A stretch of 64,000 nucleotides of DNA from Anthoceros angustus (Eukaryota; Streptophyta; Anthocerotopsida; Anthocerotales; Anthocerotaceae). A program made the position numbers and the translations under genes. A model generated the notes under the pieces. It was given only the letters and a program-made list of their open reading frames with translations. It searched no databases and had not been told where the DNA came from. The stretch spans positions 310,001-374,000 of the forward strand of contig MU008151.1 of assembly GCA_010909165.1 (NCBI GenBank). The letters are read 5' to 3'. Every line of letters begins with the position of its first letter. Position 1 is the stretch's first letter. Of the stretch, positions 55,403-64,000 are shown piece after piece.

Positions 55403-55834
55403 ACAAAGCAGTGCGTGCTGCCCTCCAAGACATCCTATTCAAAGCCCTAGCCGACATTATGGGCATGTGAATCTTTTCCCTTCTGCAGCGACTCCACCTT
55501 GAAGTATTGGCCTCACACTGGTGTGCCTTGCTCTTCGTCAGCCAAGGACCCGAGAAGGTGATGAGTTTATCGGCTCCTGTCTGGTGCCCATGTGTGGGAA
55601 GTGTGTCAGTCTGGACGATGCTCGCAGGGTGTTTAACAGACTGCCTGAAAGCAATGGACTTCTCGTGGGACGATTGCAATTTAATCAACGTTGTGTGATG
55701 CTCATCTGTAATCACCGCTCTGCAGATGAGGCAAAAAAGTTTGTGCGAGCCACAAGACGAAAGGTTGAGTTAGCCTACGGTAGACCCGGACTGGAGCATC
55801 GATCTACAGAGTCAGCTCAGGAAGCATGGCGGAG
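55403..55834 (+). pseudogene. Second PPR fragment, opposite orientation
   Basis: On the plus strand 55545-55700 reads EFIGSCLVPMCGKCVSLDDA, RRVFNRLPESNGLLVGR, one PPR repeat and a half; it lies head to head with the minus-strand PPR fragment. The frame continues to 55868 across the start of the thylakoid gene, which is accidental. The 5' UTR and promoter of the thylakoid gene must lie in or overlap this stretch; no TATA box was identified. Confidence 0.7.
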
Positions 55835-56739
55835 ATGGCATCCGCATGGCCAGGGCCAAGGCCAGTAGCGTCCGCAATCCCGGCAGCATCCTGTCCATCA
55901 TCGTCCGGTAACCCTAAACCTTGCGGACTGCTGCTGCAGCGGCATCGCAGCTCGGCTACGGCGCTGGCTATCTCCCTCACCCTGGCCTTGGGAGCACCAG
56001 CAGTAGGGGCAGCAGCAACCGGAGCAGGAGCTGGATTGGATCCTCCATTCCTGCTGGACGCGGCTAGGGTTTTGCCGGCGAGCAAGGCGGGGGAAGTGGA
56101 GGAGCAGCTGGAGGAGCTGCAGCAGCGCAGCGGGTGGCGCGTGCGGGTGGTGACGAGAACCGAGCCTACCCCGGCCACGTCGGGGCAAACGCTGCGGAGC
56201 CTGTGGAGTCCAGACGAGCGCACCATCGTGGTGATCGAGGACCTGACGTCGCCGAACATCCTCAACTTCAACGTGGGACCTGCTGTGAACTCCCTGCTGC
56301 CTCGCCAGTTCTTCGTCGAGCTGCAATCCCGCTACGGCAACCAGTTCTTCGTGGCGCAGGAAGGCGAGTCCGCGGCTCTTCTGGCCACTCTGGCCGCGCT
56401 CAACGACTGTCTGCTGCGCCCCGCCGGCTGCCGCTCTGTGCCGGGCCTCACCGACGACCTCTACTTCCTCACGCTCGCCACCTCCATCTTCGCCGGCGGC
56501 GTGTTCGGGTTCGCCGCCAGGATCCCGCCCTCGGGCCGCATCGGGGCGTCCTGGCAGTGGGTACTGGTGTTCGCACCCCTCTGGCTGCTGCTGCTTGGCT
56601 CCTTCGGCATCCTGCCGATCGTGGGAGAACTGCAGAGGTGGAGCCCTTGGTGAAGAATCTGGCGGCGTTCCTGGCTGCTGCCTGCGCCCTGTATTGGACT
56701 CCCATTCTGGGCACGCCTCCCCGAGGCGATCAGTCCTAG
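55835..56739 (+). CDS. Thylakoid-lumen TPM-domain protein (TLP18.3/15.0-kDa type)
   Basis: Family linked to photosystem II maintenance in plants; the exact role here is inferred. From ATG 55835 (an upstream in-frame ATG is at 55826): a Ser/Ala-rich chloroplast transit region, an Arg then hydrophobic lumenal signal (ALAISLTLALGAPAVGAAA) with an AxA-type cleavage site at about residues 50-60, then the TPM domain: LLDAARVLPASKAGEVEEQL, RVRVVTRTEPTP, LWSPDERTIVVIEDLTSPNI, LNFNVGPAVNSLLP, RYGNQFFVAQ. After Cys-rich CLLRPAGCRSV come two hydrophobic segments (residues about 210-265). No intron seen. Compared with the copy at 16.4 kb, one G is missing near 56623, giving an early stop at 56653; in the other frame a third hydrophobic segment (VKNLAAFLAAACALYW) runs to 56739. 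Three inverted fragments of it lie upstream. Confidence 0.8.
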
Positions 56740-56810
56740 TCTCCTCCGGGAGTGGAGGAAGGTGCATTGTGAATTCTTTTGTACACCAGCTGTCTTGTGT
56801 TGCTACGTCC

Positions 56811-57143
56811 TCATCGTTCCAGAAGACCAGCTTCAGTAGTCAATCGTAAGGTCAGATACACACTCACATCCCAGCGGATGCGATTTGAAGAAAGCTCATG
56901 CAAGGTCTCCCAAGATGATGAGATGGAAGCCTGGGTCGCACGGAACGGAATTCTGCAATGCAACGCAGGCGGCAGTGTGAGAACCAGCTCAATGAAAACA
57001 GCCATGGCAGTTGATACCGGTTTAATGCGGTCATTAGGGACCGCTCCCATCCCCAGAACATAGAAGAGCAGCAGCAACACACCGGCAGCAACAGCAACCT
57101 TGGGCATCACGAGAATGTGCTTAGGGTTTCGAGGTCTGGGCAT
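56811..57143 (-). CDS. Candidate small membrane protein
   Basis: ATG at 57143: MPRPRNPKHILVMPKVAVAA, hydrophobic GVLLLLFYVLGMGAV, then NDRIKPVSTAMAVFIELVLT. One membrane segment with a basic N-terminus, as in a type II or tail-proximal small protein. A splice acceptor-like TTGCATTGCAG near 56957 suggests that the real 3' part may be spliced. The frame is partly kept in the copy at 17477. I do not recognise the family. It faces VPS8 head to head, about 390 bp between start codons, and converges on the thylakoid gene. Confidence 0.45.
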   Translation of the reverse strand: MPRPRNPKHILVMPKVAVAAGVLLLLFYVLGMGAVPNDRIKPVSTAMAVFIELVLTLPPALHCRIPFRATQASISSSWETLHELSSNRIRWDVSVYLTLRLTTEAGLLER

Positions 57144-57531
57144 TTGCCTGCGCACGGTTCGTCAGTTTAATGATCGGGCGAAAAGCTGGTCTGTTTTGCT
57201 GCAGCAGCTGAGCAGTATGCAACTCAGCTCTTGGACTGGCTTTTGAGATCCAGAGACGTTGATGCAAGATCTACTAGGATGGAATTCGGTGCTTGCCGGT
57301 TGCAAGTGGGGCAACCAACGCATGCTGTACTTTTTGGGCACTGGCTATGTGCTCGGATCAATTGGGCAGTGAAGGACATTGCTGAAATAGTATGTCACTT
57401 CCAAAGTTGAACTTTCTGGTTGCATTAGAGATGATTAACTGGAGGAGAGACGGAGAAGGAGAAAGAAGCTGAATTTGATGAAGGTTCACCATCGCTGCGT
57501 AAATGGAATTGCGTACCAGGAGAAGGCGCCC
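57144..57531. promoter_or_regulatory. Probable bidirectional promoter and 5' UTRs
   Basis: Region between the small membrane protein gene (minus) and VPS8 (plus). It has no open frame of note and holds a purine-rich GGAGAAGGAGAAAG stretch in the VPS8 leader at about 57450. It is duplicated at 17478-17816, where the leader has GGAGAAGGAGAAGGAGAAGG, an added repeat. No TATA box close to either start. Confidence 0.4.
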
Positions 57532-60500
57532 ATGACGTTCTCTGATGATTCTGATCTGGATGCGTTGCTGGATGCTGAAAGCAGCGACGAGGATGACAGT
57601 GATGAACATGGAGGTACAGGCCTCCACAGGCGGATCGATGATATTCTCAAGGATTTTGACGAATTCGGGCTGGACGAGGTAGATTCCCCGCCCTCCGTTC
57701 CGAGGTCTGAGCCGCAGCAGGAGTCTGCAGGAGGCCACGCCACGCGGCACGGGCCGGAGAACGTGGATGTGGACCAATTCGAGGAGACTGAGGGTGGTCC
57801 TGCTGTTGCCAGCCCAGCCTTGCCTGCAGGAGGCCGGTTTTGGAGGAGGATTTGCGACACGCCGACACTTCAGAGCCGTGCAGTTTGGACTCCCAGGATG
57901 AGGGCGACGGTGTGAGGAACACTGTCGTTGCTGATACGTGGGAGGTGGAGGAGCAGGATGTGCTGCCACCAGAAACTGCACCATCTTCTGGTGCCTTGGA
58001 TGACGAGAAATTGCTGGCCGACTTGGCTGCAAGGTCCGTTCTTGAGAGATCTTCTGTGGAGGGTGTCGGGGCCTCAGGCAGTGTCGTCCAGGATGCCCAG
58101 CTGCTGGAGTGGGCTGATGACAGAGAGGATGGAGTGGGCGCCGATTCCGTGTACGTGGGTGCTCTGTCTGACGTTCAGAGCTCTGCGTCTGGCATCTCCC
58201 AATCCAGCTCAGAGGCCCTAGGCAGGGAAGATGGTGGGATGCCGGAGGATATGCTTCAGAGTACGAGCACCAACCTGTTTGAGGGAGAGAGAAAGCGGGA
58301 GCGAGCTTTGTCGGCGGTGGGAGGTAAGGAATACTTTCTCAAGTCAGGGGCCTCCAACGTCACTAGGAGGCCGGGAGCTGCGTTTGCAGCAGCTGCAGCT
58401 GCCTCTCGGTTATTTAGGAGTAGAATGATTGCTGACTTGGAGAAGTCTAGCAGCTCACATCTCTCTTCAGCTCATACGCCTGAGGACGACTCTACATTTG
58501 GTGATCCCTCCAGATCAGTCGACAACCACGACCTTGTTGAGGGCGACTCATTAGTCCAGTCACTAAGAGATCCAGACCTGACTGACAGCTCGGGAGTAGC
58601 TCAATCTTTGTCTTCGGATTTATTGAACTCCACAAGTGGGAAGGACTTTGTGGTTAACCGTACTGATCAAGGTGACAATCATCTAGTAACTACTGAGAAG
58701 GAGAGCTCTGAATCATCTTATCGATATGATCATCCTGGTGTGCACATTTCCGAGGGTGATGGTGGCCCTCAAACTTTTTCGATCATAAATGTGCCAGATG
58801 CGAACCCGCACCATGGCTCGGCTATTTCATATGCTTCATTGTCCAGATTTGATCAGAGTAGCAAGGATGACTACACCGCAGCCGAAGAGGCTGAACATGA
58901 GGATGTAGATGTTATCCCTGAGAGCAGCGATGAAGAACGACTTTCTCCAGAAATGTCTTCAAGTGACATGTTCGGTGGTGATGCAACAGATCATGTGCAA
59001 AGCTTCTGGGAAACAGCTTCTCTTGAAGATTCTGATGTTGCAGTTGAGGAATTACAATCTCGTGATTCTCTCTCGGTTGAAGCTGAAAGATTCACAAGGA
59101 TGGAGGTAGTGGATGGCACTGTCGAGGGAGCACTTGGTGTAAGCAGGCAGGAAGAGTGCATGGCTCTGGCGACTGCTGAGGAGTTTGAGAGGAGAGCTGC
59201 AAGTTCAGGTTTTCATCTGGAGGAAGGAGCAGCTGCTCAGCCTATGAGGCTGGAGGGTATTCATAGTGGACCTCCTGCTATCGGGGTTTTGCAGCTGGAC
59301 TCTGGAGGCCGCCTTTCACAGGCTTTAGGAAATCCTGCTATCAGAAGAGATCATGGTTATCCACAAGCTCTGGCAGTTCACTCAAGTTCAGTTGCTGTAG
59401 GCATGTCCAAAGGATGTGTGATGGTAACCAATACAAATGGAGGCACTTCTGACAGCAGTGAGTCGAAGGTAAGAAACCAAATCACCTCTTAAATGCCCAC
59501 TGAGCTAGAAAGTCGCTGGAGTATGTCTAAGCAGTTAAGATTCTTCTGTTTACCTTTACAGGCTCGGTTTCTTGGAGCTGGTGACAAGTCACTCTCCGCT
59601 GTAAGTGCAATGTGCTTCAATCTGCAGGGGGATATGCTACTCGTGGGGTACTCAAATGGATCTGTACTACTCTGGGATCTGACCAGAGCATCAGCCTCAA
59701 AATCAGTGACAACAGAGCATACAGCTGCAGTCATCCATGCTGTAATTTTGCAAGACTCGCGTGCAGGTCGTCAGATGAGAGCCATCACTGGAGACTGTAA
59801 AGGAAATGTCCTTGTGCATACAGTTACAATCGTGCCACTGCTTCGACATATTTCTGTGACTACGCAGGTATTGTTGCTGCATCTTTGGTCGACGTTTAAG
59901 CTACTTTTTTGTGTCTTCTGACTCTCTATTACCTGTTTGTTCGTATGGTCTTGTTGCTGCCATGTTCTGTTTAGATGTTAAAACAGGTCTGACAGTTGCA
60001 GGATCTCGTAACAGTGTTTGCTAGATGGTCGGTTCAATGGATTAGCACTTTCAGTTTCGGTACAAGATGAAGCTCCCCATACCAATGGTGTCACTGCTTC
60101 TGGTCATTCTGCCCTCACTTCAAATTCCATAGGGTTGAATACTATGATGGGTGGAGTAGCTGGAGTAGTGGGAGGGGTGAGTGACGTGGGTCGTAAGGCT
60201 TCAGCTGATGAAGGTGGAGGCCTTGTTGTGTTGGTAACACAACAAATTTCTCTTGTTGTAAGTTCTGCTCACTTAACTGCAATCCATAAAGTTTTTTTCT
60301 GGGCTCAGCAATCGCATGGTGTTTTTAGTCAGCTTGTGCAATCATCCAAGGTCATCATGCAGAGAGTGAAGAAAGTAAGTGTGTGGAAGCCGTTCATTTC
60401 CTGGACCCTTTCCATGGCTGCATGGTAACCTGTATACTATGCGGCAGGTGCGTTTGCCCCCCACGTTGGAAGTTTGTGCAAAGTTCCCTCGGCCACAAAG

Positions 60501-63500
60501 TGTGAGGGAGAGTGCAATCCCCTACACAGCATGGAGGCGCAACAAATATGGGTTTTCCAAAGGCAGTCAGACAGGTGTTTCAGCTGGTGTGCCTGTGAAT
60601 GCTGCAGGCACTGGGTTGGCTGCTGACAATGCCGGGGCTGCTAATACTTCTGAGAAGCACCTGGACAAGGATGTGCTTCCAGAATCTGGCAAAAAGGCCA
60701 ACATGGGGAGAATAGAAGGTCAGATGGTTCCAATCCTGGCCATGGCTTGGGATCATAAGGCGTTTGTTATGCAACTCCTCGAGTCCGAGCTGAAGGTCAC
60801 AGCAGAATGGGATCTTGACAGTACTGCTGCAGGTGTGGCATGGTTAGAGGAGCAGGTGTGTTTTTGCTCTGTTTATATACAATCTATGGACGTGCACAGC
60901 GGTGTTTGAATCAACTTATTGCTAGGTTTCTCCTCATGATCATTTGTGGCTTGCAGATGGTGGTTGTTCTTACCGTGGATAATCAGCTGCGGTTGTTCAC
61001 TATGGAGGGATTTGAAGTGGACCGAGCAACTTTGGGCGGGGAACGAGGAGATGAAGCTGTTGCATACCTCACCCACTTGGTCAACTCATTTGGAAACCCT
61101 GAGAGAACATACCATAGTTCTCTAGCTGTACGTGGTGCAACACTATATTTGCTTGGCCACTCTCAACTTTGGAGGACCTGTTTATTACCTTGGCAAGATC
61201 GTATCAAGGCTCTTCAGGATGCTGGTGACTGGATGGGAGCATTTCACATAGCTATGGAGCTTTATGATGGGAAAGCAAGAGGTGTAACAGGTCTTCCAAG
61301 AAGCTTAGATGCACGTCGGATTGCTATTATGCCTACTCTACTATCGTTGCTATCTGCCTATATAGATGAAGCTTTTGCATACCTCTCCCTTGCCTTTCGC
61401 TCCTCTTCTGTTTCTACCAAGTCAAAGGGCGGTTCCTCAGATCTTTCAGCAGCTGGAAACCATGAAGCACAGGCAATTGGACATAGTTCCCCTTCATCGG
61501 CAAGTGCATCAGATGTGAAAGACCAATATGCAAGAGTAGGAGGGGTTGCCATTGAGTTTTGTGTGCATATAAAGAAGACCGATGTGCTTTTTGAGAATGT
61601 CTTTGCCAAGTTTGATGCCGTGGGTCAGAGAGGTGAGTTTCTTGGACATTCAATGTAGTTCCTTTTGGACATAGACATGGATTTGACTTCTGACGCTCAA
61701 CATTCATAGGGAGTTTTCTGGAGCTTTTGGAGCCATACATCTTGAAGGACATGCTTGGAGGACTGGCACCTGAGGTTCTTTCTCAGCAACTCGATTTGTA
61801 CTCCTTCGCTTATGTCTTGTAGTTTCGCTATGATTTATTGCAGTCCTGAAGATCTGGAAAGCACTTCGCAGGTCATGCAAGGCCTTGTCGAGCACTACAG
61901 TGATCGGGGTTGGCTGCAAAGGGTTGAGCAATGCATATTGCACATGGATATTGGATCCTTGGATTTCAATCAGGCAAGAATCTGGAACTAGTTTTGGTTT
62001 TCTTTATTTGGAGTGCAAGGCTAGAATTTCGAATCAGGGTAGCAGGTACATGTAGTTGTTGGCACAGAACTGATGGGGTCTGTAACTGCAGGTAGTTAGA
62101 CTTTGCAGGGAACATGGTCTCTACAGCGCCCTTATATACCTTTTCAACAAAGGGCTGGATGACTTCAGGTCACCCTTGGAAGAGCTTTTGACTGTAGCTC
62201 AAGATCTTCAGAATCCTCAATGTCAAGCGTTCGGGTAGGACTGATGTTACATCGGAACATCACTTCCAGCATTTTTCTGCTGGTTGCAAACCCTCATTGC
62301 ACTTATGTGTGGGAAATGTTGCACCGTTCTGCCTTTTGTGGTGCATTTGTTGTTGATTGCTGCTGCTGCTTATATCATGGGGCATGAATGTATGTTGGCA
62401 GGTATAAGCTGCTTGTGTATCTCAAGTACTGCTTCCTTGGTCTCTCCTTCCCACCAGGTTTGTGACTCTTTGTGAGATGAATATACTTCTTACTTGGCAA
62501 CTAGTCTTATATTAAGAACTCTGTGTATGTGTGGCCTACATTCCATTATGCAGCAGAACTGAATTGTGGCCTGTCCATGCAGGGCATGGAGAACTTTCTC
62601 CCACTCGGTTACCTTCTTTGCGAGCAGAGCTGCTTCATTTTCTGCTTGACCCTGTAGGTAGCAATGAGGATCAAGCAGTCATGAAGTCGAAAAATCAGAT
62701 GGGAAAGACCTACCCAAGGCTGTGTTTTTTACTAGAACTGGATACAAAAGCAACGCTGCTTGTGTTGAGCTTGGCCTTCCCAGAGAGAGGTCCTTTGGGG
62801 GTTGGTAAGGTAGGCTGTGCGTATTCAGCTAGTCAGCAAGAAGAAACATCCCAGGTTGAAGATGGACCAAATGCTGGTGAAGCTTCCCCCTACATGCAAG
62901 CAGTCGTCAATGCTCTTGTTCATGTACTGGAAGCTGCTCAGTGTGGCCTTTGTGGCACAAGTAAACATGAAAGTGAAGGCTCAGAGAGTGCATCGCACCT
63001 GTCTTGGCCTTCCAAGGAAGACGCCAGCTGCCTACTTCAGTTTGTTGCTCGTTTTGTTGCTGCGAGACATGCTGTGGTGGCAAGTAACACGTTGTGCTCC
63101 ATCTTGGAGAATTTAACATCCAGTGTAGAGCTGTCTAGACCGGTTGATAAGGCAAGGATAGAAAAGGAAGGTGTAATGTTGGAATTACTGCAGGGGTTAC
63201 CTGAAACAGAGTGGGATGCAGCTCTTACTCTTCAGCAGGCTCAACAAGCACATTTTTGGCAGGTCTGTACGTCTTTTTGTACCTACAGGTCAGTGTTTGA
63301 AGAACTCCTTCAATATCCTGACTTGCTAGTCGCAACTGGCAGGTGAGTGCGCTTATTCACAGGAAAAGCGGGGACATGATTGCTGCTGTGGACTGCTATC
63401 TGGTGGATATGAATCACCCACAGCATGCTTTTGCTTTTATAATGGATATGCTGCATCCCGAGCATGGTTTGGAGGGTTCACAGCTGCTGAGCTTCAGGGA

Positions 63501-63923
63501 AGGAGTCCTTAGCCGGATCGCAAAGCTCCTAGCTCTGAACAGGTCAGTCCAGTGTCGCATCATCTTCTGTTCGACTGGAATTAATTGGCACCTGTGGTCA
63601 CTTAAACTGGTTGGTTTTTGGTTTGTCCTAGGCCAACTACTTTACTTCTTGTGCTGAAGTACTTCAGCAAAGACAATGATTTGATCACAGCATCGCTAGG
63701 CCAGGAGCCTTATCTGTTGTTCAGCTATTTGAAAGCTATTATGGATGTCCGCACGTATGGGTACTGTAAACCTCTGCCTGCACTTTTGAAACAAGCCTCT
63801 ACAGAGACTGTCAGCACCCAGCTGGAGACTCTACTCGTTCAGGACAAAGAAGTCAACCTGGCAGATATGCTGGAGCAGTCCGGGCTGCTCTCCAGAGATG
63901 GATTGGCAGAATTGTATCTGGAG
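57532..63923 (+). CDS. VPS8: VPS8, CORVET tethering-complex subunit (3' end beyond window)
   Basis: Rab5-effector tether of endosome-vacuole traffic. Start MTFSDDSDLDALLDAESSDE (57532; alternative 57478 is not kept in the duplicate). Coding exons: 57532-59468, 59562-59867, 60015-60257, 60448-60855, 60957-61632, 61710-61774, 61872-61973, 62092-62234, 62402-62457, 62583-63262, 63343-63542, 63632-63923; all junction phases agree. Features: acidic leader with RRIDDILKDFDEFGLDEV, a long Ser/Glu-rich first exon, a WD40 propeller (LLVGYSNGSVLLWDLTRASA, MRAITGDCKGNVLVHT), then LQDAGDWMGAFHIAMELYDG, VEHYSDRGWLQRVEQC, VVRLCREHGLYSALIYLFNK, GHGELSPTRLPSLRAELLHF. The C-terminal RING part is outside. The first exon is one base short: near 57830 the duplicate at 18.1 kb has an extra G, and exon 1 is 1937 nt where a multiple of three is expected. 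Introns are 77-190 nt. Confidence 0.92.
60309..60374 (+). other. Possible 22-codon cassette exon inside VPS8 intron 3
   Basis: Bounded by a CTCAG acceptor and a strong GTAAGT donor, 66 nt, phase 0 on both sides and open (QSHGVFSQLVQSSKVIMQRV). Skipping it gives the expected join SLVVRLPPTLEV known from plant VPS8, so it is probably not constitutive. Confidence 0.35.
61974..62091 (+). other. GC-AG intron in VPS8
   Basis: The exon ends SLDFNQ at AATCAG (61973) and the intron begins GCAAGAATCT, ending ACTGCAG at 62091; the next exon starts GTAGTTAGACTTTGC (VVRLCREHG). The protein join NQ-VVRLC agrees with plant VPS8, so a GC donor is the best model. The neighbouring intron starting GTTCTT at 61775 is also a weak donor. 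Confidence 0.75.
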
Positions 63924-64000
63924 GTCTGTAGCAACATGCAGTCATTTTTGGGTGCAGTTGTGGGGCCAGATGCGCTTTAGTAGCACAATTAGATTTAAGT

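Overview
The window looks like nuclear DNA of a land plant, probably a non-seed lineage (lycophyte, fern or bryophyte). The evidence is spliced genes with short GT-AG introns, a chloroplast thylakoid-lumen protein gene with a bipartite transit peptide, many PLS-type PPR fragments, plant-type Ty1/copia and Ty3/gypsy remnants, and a DUF7869-type transposon gene. No bacterial gene organisation is present. The species cannot be fixed from sequence alone, and one base (5622) is unresolved.

Region by region. 1-5 kb: a 5'-truncated SKU5/monocopper-oxidase-like gene on the minus strand (1275-3213), two minisatellites, a Ty3/gypsy pol fragment and a 188-bp LTR with a tRNA-iMet primer site. 5.3-16.4 kb: transposon-derived DNA with nested tandem duplications, GC-rich palindrome arrays and a broken DUF7869 transposase-like gene (12.5-14.8 kb). 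16.4-19.1 kb: a degenerate copy of the three-gene block that lies intact at 55.8-58.6 kb (thylakoid TPM protein, small membrane protein, VPS8 N-terminus), with a PPR fragment replacing part of VPS8. 19.1-32.6 kb: a mosaic of blocks present two or three times, carrying PPR fragments, tRNA-Tyr-like sequences and copies of the 3' end of the next gene. 32.5-41.2 kb: an LRR-Roc-COR (Roco) gene on the minus strand with an internal LRR-Roc duplication, plus an upstream partial copy; both have a (GGGTT)n tract upstream of the start. 42.9-45.7 kb: two large satellite arrays. 45.8-55.8 kb: transposon-like repeats and three chimeric units, each with a rearranged fragment of the thylakoid gene and most with PPR sequence. 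55.8-64 kb: the thylakoid TPM-domain gene, a candidate small membrane protein gene, and VPS8 (CORVET subunit) with at least 12 coding exons, running off the right edge.

The best supported genes are VPS8, the TPM-domain gene and the Roco gene. All of them, and the oxidase gene, carry single-base or small frameshifts, often in G/C runs, when compared with duplicated copies or with the exon phases. Either many are recent pseudogenes or the assembly has consensus indels; reading frames should be treated with caution.

The most unusual observations are the three inverted, rearranged fragments of the thylakoid gene beside their parent gene, each unit containing a 24-bp near-perfect foldback at the gene's start codon; the recurrence of short palindromes in unrelated-looking repeat arrays; the Roco gene with two LRR-Roc segments; and the growth of the 24-32 kb array from the 3' flank of the Roco gene.
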